Source: Diprion similis
Lineage: Eukaryota; Arthropoda; Insecta; Hymenoptera; Diprionidae
Reading direction: 5' to 3'
Assembly (NCBI RefSeq): GCF_021155765.1
Contig: NC_060116.1
Location: 6,386,001 to 6,450,000, forward strand
Length of the DNA: 64,000 nt
Made by a program: the position numbers and the translations under genes. Of the stretch, positions 1 through 9,569 are shown piece by piece. The notes under the pieces were generated by a model. That model saw nothing but the letters and a program-made list of their open reading frames with translations. It did not search any database and was not told the DNA's origin. Positions within the stretch are counted from its first letter, which is position 1; each line of letters begins with the position of its first letter.

Positions 1-3000
1 GCTTTAGGGCTCGATTCTAAAGCTAAGATTTAATTTTTAAGAGTTTAGTCTTTGAAATAGATAATAATTGCATGAGTAGCATAATGTATGAACGCGGAGG
101 CTGAAGCTGTATGGCAAATTTCAAGAAGCAGATGCCGATGATGCTTTAGGGCTCGATTCTAGGAGTAAGATTTAATTTTTGAGAGTTCAGTCTTTGAAAT
201 AGATAATAATTGCATGAGTAGCATAATGGATGAACGCGGAGGCTGAAGCTGTATGGCAAATTTCAAGAAGCAGATGCCGATGATGCTTTAGGGCTCGATT
301 CTAAAGCTAAGATTTAATTTTTAAGAGTTGAGTCTTTGAAATAGATAATAATTGCATGAGTAGCATAATGTATGAACGCGGAGGCTGAAGCTGTATGGCA
401 AATTTCAAGAAGCAGATGCCGATGATGCTTTAGGGCTCGATTCTAGGAGTAAGATTTAATTTTTAAGAGTTGAGTCTTTGAAATAGATAATAATTGCATG
501 AGTAGCATAATGGATGAACGCGGAGGCTGAAGCTGTATGGCAAATTTCAAGAAGCAGATGCCGATGATGCTTTAGGGCTCGATTCTAGGAGTAAGATTTA
601 ATTTTTAAGAGTCTAGTCTTTGAAATAGATAATAATTGCATGAGTAGCATAATGGATGAACGCGGAGGCTGAAGCTGTATGGCAAATTTCAAGAAGCAGA
701 TGCCGATGATGCTTTAGGGCTCGATTCTAGGAGTAAGATTTAATTTTTGAGAGTTTAGTCTTTGAAATAGATAATAATTGCATGAGTAGCATAATGTATG
801 AACGCGGAGGCTGAAGCTGTATGGCAAATTTCAAGAAGCAGATGCCGATGATGCTTTAGGGCTCGATTCTAGGAGTAAGATTTAATATTTAAGAGTTGAG
901 TCTTTGAAATAGATAATAATTGCATGAGTAGCATAATGGATGAACGCGGAGGCTGACGCTGTATGGCAAATTTCAAGAAGCAGATGCCGATGATGCTTTA
1001 GGCTTCGATTCTAAAGCTAAGATTTAATTTTTAAGAGTTTAGTCTTTGAAATAGATAATAATTGCATGAGTAGCATAATGTATGAACGCGGAGGCTGAAG
1101 CTGTATGGCAAATTTCAAGAAGCAGATGCCGATGATGCTTTAGGGCTCGATTCTAGGAGTAAGATTTAATTTTTAAGAGTTTAGTCTTTGAAATAGATAA
1201 TAATTGCATGAGTAGCATAATGTATGAACGCGGAGGCTGAAGCTGTATGGCAAATTTCAAGAAGCAGATGCTGATGATGCTTTAGGGCTCGATTCTAGGA
1301 GTAAGATTTAATTTTTAAGAGTTTAGTCTTTGAAATAGATAATAATTGCATGAGTAGCATAATGTATGAACGCGGAGGCTGAAGCTGTATGGCAAATTTC
1401 AAGAAGCAGATGCCGATGATGCTTTAGGGCTCGATTCTAAAGCTAAGATTTAATATTTAAGAGTTGAGTCTTTGAAATAGATAATAATTGCATGAGTAGC
1501 ATAATGGATGAACGCGGAGGCTGAAGCTGTATGGCAAATTTCAAGAAGCAGATGCCGATGATGCTTTAGGGCTCGATTCTAGGAGTAAGATTTAATTTTT
1601 AAGAGTTTAGTCTTTGAAATAGATAATAATTGCATGAGTAGCATAATGGATGAACGCGGAGGCTGAAGCTGTATGGCAAATTTCAAGAAGCAGATGCCGA
1701 TGATGCTTTAGGGCTCGATTCTAGGAGTAAGATTTAATATTTAAGAGTTTAGTCTTTGAAATAGATAATAATTGCATGAGTAGCATAATGGATGAACGCG
1801 GAGGCTGAAGCTGTATGGCAAATTTCAAGAAGCAGATGCCGATGATGCTTTAGGGCTCGATTCTAAAGCTAAGATTTAATTTTTAAGAGTTTAGTCTTTG
1901 AAATAGATAATAATTGCATGAGTAGCATAATGTATGAACGCGGAGGCTGAAGCTGTATGGCAAATTTCAAGAAGCAGATGCCGATGATGCTTTAGGGCTC
2001 GATTCTAAAGCTAAGATTTAATATTTAAGAGTTGAGTCTTTGAAATAGATAATAATTGCATGAGTAGCATAATGGATGAACGCGGAGGCTGAAGCTGTAT
2101 GGCAAATTTCAAGAAGCAGATGCCGATGATGCTTTAGGGCTCGATTCTAGGAGTAAGATTTAATTTTTAAGAGTTTAGTCTTTGAAATAGATAATAATTG
2201 CATGAGTAGCATAATGGATGAACGCGGAGGCTGAAGCTGTATGGCAAATTTCAAGAAGCAGATGCCGATGATGCTTTAGGGCTCGATTCTAGGAGTAAGA
2301 TTTAATATTTAAGAGTTTAGTCTTTGAAATAGATAATAATTGCATGAGTAGCATAATGGATGAACGCGGAGGCTGAAGCTGTATGGCAAATTTCAAGAAG
2401 CAGATGCCGATGATGCTTTAGGGCTCGATTCTAAAGCTAAGATTTAATTTTTAAGAGTTTAGTCTTTGAAATAGATAATAATTGCATGAGTAGCATAATG
2501 TATGAACGCGGAGGCTGAAGCTGTATGGCAAATTTCAAGAAGCAGATGCCGATGATGCTTTAGGGCTCGATTCTAGGAGTAAGATTTAATATTTAAGAGT
2601 TTAGTCTTTGAAATAGATAATAATTGCATGAGTAGCATAATGGATGAACGCGGAGGCTGAAGCTGTATGGCAAATTTCAAGAAGCAGATGCCGATGATGC
2701 TTTAGGGCTCGATTCTAGGAGTAAGATTTAATTTTTAAGAGTTTAGTCTTTGAAATAGATAATAATTGCATGAGTAGCATAATGGATGAACGCGGAGGCT
2801 GAAGCTGTATGGCAAATTTCAAGAAGCAGATGCCGATGATGCTTTAGGGCTCGATTCTAGGAGTAAGATTTAATTTTTAAGAGTTTAGTCTTTGAAATAG
2901 ATAATAATTGCATGAGTAGCATAATGTATGAACGCGGAGGCTGAAGCTGTATGGCAAATTTCAAGAAGCAGATGCCGATGATGCTTTAGGGCTCGATTCT

Positions 3001-3429
3001 AGGAGTAAGATTTAATTTTTAAGAGTTTAGTCTTTGAAATAGATAATAATTGCATGAGTAGCATAATGTATGAACGCGGAGGCTGAAGCTGTATGGCAAA
3101 TTTCAAGAAGCAGATGCCGATGATGCTTTAGGGCTCGATTCTAGGAGTAAGATTTAATTCTTAAGAGTTTAGTCTTTGAAATAGATAATAATTGCATGAG
3201 TAGCATAATGTATGAACGCGGAGGCTGAAGCTGTATGGCAAATTTCAAGAAGCAGATGCCGATGATGCTTTAGGGCTCGATTCTAGGAGTAAGATTTAAT
3301 TTTTAAGAGTTTAGTCTTTGAAATAGATAATAATTGCATGAGTAGCATAATGGATGAACGCGGAGGCTGATGCTGTATGGCGAATTTCAAGAAGCAAAAG
3401 CCGATGATGCTTCAGGGCTCGATTCTAAA
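1..3429. repeat. 142-bp satellite array (24 full copies plus a 21-bp stub)
   Basis: A head-to-tail array with a strict 142-bp period. Units begin at 1, 143, 285 and so on to 3267, and a truncated 25th unit runs from 3409 to about 3429. Taking each unit to start at GCTTTAGGG, copies differ mainly at four places: AAAGCT or AGGAGT near offset 20, TAATTT or TAATAT near offset 35, TTTAG or TTGAG near offset 45, and TGTATG or TGGATG near offset 90. Copy 24, at the array edge, has the most private changes. No reading frame stays open through a unit. The array reaches the left end of the window, so its full size is unknown. Centromeric, pericentromeric or simply heterochromatic satellite are all possible. 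Confidence 0.97.
1421..2556. repeat. Higher-order repeat: two copies of a 568-bp tetramer
   Basis: Copies 11-14 (1421-1988) and 15-18 (1989-2556) show the same ordered set of variants. In order these are AAAGCT/TAT/TTGAG/TGG, AGGAGT/TTT/TTTAG/TGG, AGGAGT/TAT/TTTAG/TGG and AAAGCT/TTT/TTTAG/TGT. By eye the two 568-bp blocks are identical, while neighbouring monomers differ. The pattern points to a recent block duplication by unequal exchange. Confidence 0.85.
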
Positions 3430-5030
3430 TTTACACCTCGAAATAGGAGTCTGAATGCGTCCTGGCGGTTTCCCCCTTGAATTAAATTGCGAACCTTCCA
3501 CAGGTAGTGGTCGATACTTTAGGAGAACATTCGAACGTTGCTGTTTAATCGTAAAACGCGAAACTCCCCTTGTCAATTCACCCATTACGGAGGAGTGAAG
3601 ACCTCTGATTGGTTCACCTTCGTGCGAGAAGCGAAGAATACCTCTCACATTTTGAGATCGCACGTCGAAATCGGAGTCTGAACCCTTCATGTACCACACC
3701 TCGAAATGGGAGTTTGACTGCGTCTCGGCGGTTTCCCCCTTGAATTAAACCCGAACCTTCCACAGGTAGTGGTCGATACTTTAGGAGAACATTCGAACGT
3801 TGCGGTTTAATCGTAAAACGCGAAACTCCCCTTGTCAATCCACCCATTACGGAGGAGTGAAAACCTCTGATTGGTTCACCTTTGTGCGAGAAGCGAAGAA
3901 TACCTCTCACATTTTGAGATCGCACGTCGAAATCGGAGTCTGAACCCTTCATGTACCACACCTCGAAATGGGAGTTTGACTGCGTCTCGGCGGTTTCCCC
4001 CTTGAATTAAACCCGAACCTTCCACAGGTAGTGGTCGATACTTTAGGAGAACATTCGAACGTTGCGGTTTAATCGTAAAACGCGAAACTCCCCTTGTCAA
4101 TCCACCCATTACGGAGGAGTGAAAACCTCTGATTGGTTCACCTTTGTGCGAGAAGCGAAGAATACCTCTCACATTTTGAGATCGCACGTCGAAATCGGAG
4201 TCTGAACCCTTCATGTACCACACCTCGAAATGGGAGTTTGACTGCGTCTCGGCGGTTTCCCCCTTGAATTAAACCCGAACCTTCCACAGGTAGTGGTCGA
4301 TACTTTAGGAGAACATTCGAACGTTGCGGTTTAATCGTAAAACGCGAAACTCCCCTTGTCAATCCACCCATTACGGAGGAGTGAAAACCTCTGATTGGTT
4401 CACCTTTGTGCGAGAAGCGAAGAATACCTCTCACATTTTGAGATCGCACGTCGAAATCGGAGTCTGAACCCTTCATGTACCACACCTCGAAATGGGAGTT
4501 TGACTGCGTCTCGGCGGTTTCCCCCTTGAATTAAATTGCGAACCTTCCACAGGTAGTGGTCGATACTTTAGGAGAACATTCGAACGTTGCTGTTTAATCG
4601 TAAAACGCGAAACTCCCCTTGTCAATTCACCCATTACGGAGGAGTGAAGACCTCTGATTGGTTCACCTTCGTGCGAGAAGCGAAGAATACCTCTCACATT
4701 TTGAGATCGCACGTCGAAATCGGAGTCTGAACCCTTCATGTACCACACCTCGAAATGGGAGTTTGACTGCGTCTCGGCGGTTTCCCCCTTGAATTAAATT
4801 GCGAACCTTCCACAGGTAGTGGTCGATACTTTAGGAGAACATTCGAACGTTGCTGTTTAATCGTAAAACGCGAAACTCCCCTTGTCAATTCACCCATTAC
4901 GGAGGAGTGAAGACCTCTGATTGGTTCACCTTCGTGCGAGAAGCGAAGAATACCTCTCACATTTTGAGATCGCACGTCGAAATCGGAGTCTGAACCCTTC
5001 ATGTACCACACCTCGAAATGGGAGTCTGAA
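3430..5030. repeat. 262/263-bp satellite array (about six copies)
   Basis: Units anchored on AACCCTTCATG start at 3681, 3943, 4205, 4467, 4730 and 4993. The first three intervals are 262 bp and the last two are 263 bp; the extra base comes from ATTGCGAACC replacing ACCCGAACC. A partial 263-type copy, lacking its first bases, lies at about 3430-3680 directly after the 142-bp array. After about 5030 similarity decays. The minus strand is open over about 115 codons per unit, but the period is not a multiple of three and the frame changes between units, so coding is unlikely. The unit is unrelated by eye to the 142-bp satellite. Confidence 0.95.
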
Positions 5031-5202
5031 CCCGTCGTCGCGATTTCCCCTCGATATCCAAGTTCGAACCTTTCACTGGCTGCGGTCAATATATTAGGTC
5101 CAAAATCGAACGCTCATATCGATTCGGAAAATGCCCTACCCCATGATCGGTTTACTAATTACGAAGGACGGGCAAGCTTCGATAGGTTTCTCCATTTCCG
5201 AG

Positions 5203-5346
5203 CAGTGATAGCCTCTGATCGGCTCACCCGTGACAGAGGAGTGATAACCTCTGATCGGCTCACCCGCGACAGAGGAGTGATAACCTCTGATCGGCTCACC
5301 CGCGACAGAGGAGTGATAACCTCTGATCGGCTCACCCGTGACAGAG
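5203..5346. repeat. 36-bp minisatellite A (four copies)
   Basis: Four tandem 36-bp units (5203, 5239, 5275, 5311) have the core GTGATAACCTCTGATCGG followed by CTCACCCG. They differ by a few substitutions. The core resembles the segment of the 262-bp satellite that reads GAGTGAAAACCTCTGATTGG followed by TTCACC, so this looks like a local amplification of part of that unit. Confidence 0.9.
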
Positions 5347-5390
5347 AAGCGAAGAATACCTCTCACCTTTTGAGATCGCATCTCGAGATT

Positions 5391-5515
5391 GGAGTCTGAA
5401 CCTTTCATGTACCACACCTCGAAATTGGAGTCTGAACCCTTCATGTACCACACCTCGAAATTGGAGTCTGAACCCTTCATGTACCACACCTCGAACTTGG
5501 AGTCTGAACCCTTCA
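5391..5515. repeat. 36-bp minisatellite B (about 3.5 copies)
   Basis: GGAGTCTGAACC recurs at 5391, 5427, 5463 and 5499, each 36 bp apart, followed by CTTCATGTACCACACCTCGAA. The same words occur once per 262-bp unit at the boundary of each satellite monomer. This is therefore a second amplified sub-segment of that satellite. Confidence 0.9.
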
Positions 5516-5540
5516 AGCAAGTATCACATCTTGGAATTGT

Positions 5541-7881
5541 AGAATAATCGCGTCTCATCGTAGCCGTTTCCATTCAAAATCAAATTCCGAACGTTTCGTA
5601 GGCAGCAAAAATCTCCAGTTGAAGACTGCGTCCGTTCCGCGCTTTCGTCTCTAAGCAGGCCGTGCACCCGTAGAGTCGTTCCAGACGTTACGACGTTCTG
5701 GGCGGCCCCTAAGTTTCACTGTGCCTTAGTGCATAGTGACGCCAGTAGGCATATCCCAGGCCTATATCTCTCTTGCATACGTTGCTGCTCCGATATCCGG
5801 CCAGGGTACCGGATTTAAGTAGTGCGTATGGAAGTAAGACGAAGCTGGTGCACTGCGGTGTCTCGACATCCTGGTGGCGGCGGGTCGCGCGTTTGGACTT
5901 TCATTGAAAGTTCTAGTCGTGGGAACACGACGTCTGGGGAGCGTCTGTGTTGGGGCGGAAGTGGTCGAGACTGATTATTTGTCGGACACAGCCATATTAA
6001 AGAAATATTTTTTATCAGAATAATTCGAAAAAACTGTAGGGTCGATTTCACTTTCTCATCCGTGGAATAGGCCTACCGGGGATACCACGTTAAAAAAAAC
6101 GCGCCAAATACTCTACCGCTTACGGTGGCGTGGAAACGAGTGGAATAATGATTTAATTTTTCTCAAATTAATATCCGTTACGTCCGGCAGAATTCCGGAC
6201 TGCCATTTTCATCTCCGAACTCTAACCTCGTACTCCCCATCTTGTTCCTCTATCGTTCACGCCCCTCGGACTTCCACGTAGCTGAAAAGTATCTATTTAA
6301 TTATGAGCAACCCCGTACTTCTCTCAGACTTACTCTAAAAATCTCTCCCTCTGGTCTCTTTTTCACTATTTAAGCAACGTTTTCTCTGAACATATCTCCA
6401 GATCTTACATTCAATGACATTTACAAAATAGTCTTCAAAGTAAGTTTCTTAAAGAAACTACATTTCGACGAACATCGATTTTTAATCAATAACCTACCAA
6501 CAATCCTTCGGGTGTGATCACTTTAAGCGGAAGAACCCATATCAATAGTCCGTAACGGATGTAAAATATCGACAATAATTTTTTCCGATGATCTATCGAT
6601 TCCATGAATGATATTATTTTACAAATATTGTAATAGTACGTCTCATGTATTCACATTAGGTCGGTCTGCAGTGGTCATTTTTGAATTTTATTGCTCCCAT
6701 GGACTAGAATATTTTGAAACAATTGTTTTTCACTTGAAGCCGAAATCCCAGGGTCCCGTCTCACTTCTCAGTCGTGTCACCATCCCTATGAACTTACTCG
6801 TTCAAAAAATTTCCTACATCCAAAATCAACTCTTTTCTTAATAAAGCTTAATTTTCGCCAAATAAAAAATGCCGAAATAAATTTGGTGTCGTCGTTTTTA
6901 GAGGTGAGTAAGTCGTCTGGAAGTCTGAAATATTTGTCTGCAGCCTGGAAAGAATTTACAGTGGATTCCACTATCCTCCAATGTGTAGATGAATATCGAT
7001 TAATATCCGTGAAGCAGATATCATATCGAAAATCCATTCCAAAAATACCACGGTTTTCTACATCCGAACTTAGTAACGTTTTAATAGCTGTCTAAAAGTC
7101 ATTGACATGGGAGCTATTTCAGGTCAATTTTTATCAACGTATTTTTTAATACCAAAACCAAGCGAGAAAAAGAAATGCATTTTACACGTTGAATAATTCC
7201 TAACTGTTTTATGGTTTCAATATATATGACAAATGTTAATTGTATAGTACCGATTGAAAATGAATTGAAAAAATATTGCCGATTTCCGTACTGAATTTTT
7301 GAAACATCGTTACAAATATGTAGGCAGCCGACCCGAAATAATCAAAGAATACTATTTTGTTACCAAAGTTGACTCAGTGCAATATTGTATGACTCAAAGG
7401 GTTAAGTGAATCATTTAGTGTGAAGGATGTTTTTTAACGGTTTTTTGGGAATTTTCTTAAAGACCCCCTAAATATGAATGGCTGTACCTGAAAACCACGA
7501 TGAAGGAAAAATTTTTCGCTCTATAAAAACGAACGGAGACTGATTCAATTATCAAATTGTCAACGAAAGTAAAAACTGATTTAAAATGATGTTCTCACTT
7601 CTGTTTGAAACACCTGTGTAAAACTTGAAATCCTTATATCCTTAAAGAAACGACAGATGCAACCTGGAAGTAAACAGGCGAATGACGCCGTCGCAGCTTC
7701 GATATATTCGAAAGCTAGGAACCATTGGGAATCATTCTGACCACTCGAAGACGGCAAAAGCGCGCTCACCAATACCTGCGCAGCCCCGCTGTGACGTCAT
7801 TGGGAGCCTTCCGTGGTAAGCTCTTGTAAATAGCAGCATCTGGCTATCTATCATGCAACTTTCCACATTCTCACATGTCTA
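5541..7881. other. Non-coding stretch, no gene recognised
   Basis: From 5575 to 6000 the sequence is GC-richer than its surroundings and is not repetitive within the window. It could be a decayed transposon or satellite-flanking sequence, but I recognise no protein or RNA in it. From 6060 to 7750 it is AT-rich with only short chance reading frames. No splice-consistent exon chain was found. Confidence 0.6.
7755..7820 (+). promoter_or_regulatory. Candidate promoter with CRE plus inverted CCAAT box
   Basis: A GC-rich patch in AT-rich sequence holds a CCAAT box near 7768, a perfect TGACGTCA palindrome (7792-7799) and an overlapping ATTGG. GTAAGC at about 7815 could serve as a 5' splice site. 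It may be a distal promoter or non-coding first exon of FUT8, which lies 1.75 kb downstream. The assignment is inference. Confidence 0.3.
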
Positions 7882-8535
7882 GTTTTTCCAAGAATTTTTT
7901 AAACAAGTTTTAACTGTAAATATTGATATAGGCTTTGTTAGGCTCAAGAAATACACACTCGAATTGCATAAAAAAAATTTTTTTGTTGATTTTAATTACT
8001 TTATATACACGAAAACCTTAGTCGAAAATCAGTCTGAAAACAAGGTAGATCTGCGTTGTTGATGATTTCTCAGAGATGATTAACCTGAAATCAAAACACA
8101 GAACGGTTTTAGACTCAACATCTTAATGGCCTTGTAATGAAACATACGTTTTTCGAAATTTTGATTACAACTATATTTTTTTGCAAAAAACCGGCAAAAG
8201 AAGCCGTCCATTTAAACTTTTTCAAAAAATGGCCCCTACTTTGGTAATTTTGGAAGTATCAAAAATTGTACGATTCATTCCAATGTTTTGGCTATTAACA
8301 TGATGAAGCTGAAATTGATCGATTTATTGGTTTCATCTTAACCATCTCCGAGAAATCATTAACACCACGGACCTACCTTTTTCAGACTGATTTTCAACTA
8401 CGATGTTCTTGTATAAAAAGTGACGAAAATCAACAAAAAATTTTCTTTATGTCATTCGAGAGTGTATTTATTAAGCATAACAAAACCTATATCAATATTT
8501 ACAGTTGAAACTTACTAAAAAAATTCTTGAAAAAC
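7882..8535. mobile_element. Foldback element, 654 bp
   Basis: The arm at about 7882-8098 and the arm at about 8325-8535 are long imperfect inverted repeats of each other. Shared words include CTGTAAATATTGATATAGG, GAAAATCAGTCTGAAAA and GATGATTTCTC in the left arm, with their complements in the right. Weaker symmetry continues toward the centre near 8210. No transposase frame is present. It resembles a non-autonomous foldback or large MITE; the family is unknown. Confidence 0.8.
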
Positions 8536-9521
8536 CCTTTTTCTTCCTCGTCAGTTGGGTTGACTTCCTAAGGGGAGGAGCATCACATCATTTATTGGGT
8601 ATTTAGAAAGGTTTATTATCAATGTCTGTATCACTCTATATTTGATTGGCCGAGAAGAAACGTATCGACCAATCAAGTGTACAGCGAGAGTATATGTTCC
8701 AAGCATAAACCCTTCTCTTTCTCACTTCTCCGACCCATTTTATTCTGTAATTCTAACTTCCGCCGCCAGACTTGCAAGTCGAGCTGGTGTTCCGATTTCA
8801 GATTTGAATTTTGTACTACGCTGTCGCATCTGCGAGTCAGTGTTCATAGTTTGTGGTAAAAGATTGTTAACCTTAATTCTTTAATGACAGTCCATGACAG
8901 TTTACAAGAGATACACAGACTGATTGGGTGCTTAAATAACCTTCGTTCAATATTCGCTTGCGCTCCGTGCTCCCTGTGCTGCAAAAATTGCACTCGACTG
9001 TCGTCCGTTAAATTGGACGATCGGATAAATATGCGACTTTGAGTGACGTGAGTAAAAACGTCCGTTTTATTACACACATTCAAGTATACAATTCTTTCTT
9101 GTCTCGCCTTTTTTCTTCTTCGGCTTTGCGGTGGCAACGTAAGCCTGCCTATTTCGACAGGCGAATCGCTTCTCGCTATTTAGACGCAAATATTCATTCA
9201 TACACATGTATGAGTTGTGGTTATTTCTAACGTTTTCCCACCCCTCTCCATAAATCACCTTATCAAATTATTATGTGTCAACTTATCACTCTTCACGAGA
9301 CTGATAAGATTTGAAACTGTCGATAGTTACAGTGCAGGTGGTATGTATTAATTTTATCAACTTCTTCCGAATATTTTGTATAATGTCGGCGTTTCTATAA
9401 GTAATAGTGAATCACGGTTTTTTCGTTCATTCGATCAGACGTCCATTTCATCATGATATGATAAAAGTCGTAGGGTCTTGACCCTTAGCTCTCTGATTTG
9501 ATAATTTTTTTTCCTTTACAG
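8536..9521 (+). promoter_or_regulatory. FUT8 5' region: candidate leader exon and intron
   Basis: There is no convincing coding sequence here. A GTGAGT donor word at 9048 follows a GC-richer stretch (about 8940-9047), and an acceptor TTTCCTTTACAG ends at 9521. Together they suggest a non-coding first exon spliced to 9522 just upstream of the FUT8 start. ATTGG (inverted CCAAT) lies near 8645. The transcription start was not determined. Confidence 0.35.
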
Positions 9522-9551
9522 ATGTCTGGTAGTATTTTAGAATCAGAATAG
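9522..9551 (+). other. Upstream ORF in the FUT8 leader
   Basis: The first bases after the inferred leader acceptor are an ATG, which opens a nine-codon frame ending in TAG at 9549-9551, 18 bases before the FUT8 ATG. If the leader splice is right, ribosomes would meet this short frame first, which could damp translation of FUT8. Confidence 0.4.
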
Positions 9552-9569
9552 AAGTTTTGTTCCACCAGA

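Noticed and set aside
3412..5089. Repeated minus-strand frames of 91-117 codons
   Set aside because: They lie wholly in the 262/263-bp satellite. The period is not a multiple of three, so the frame changes between copies, and no domain is recognisable.
5203..5515. CRISPR-like regular repeats
   Set aside because: The 36-bp units are directly tandem with no spacers, and the setting is a eukaryotic nuclear genome.
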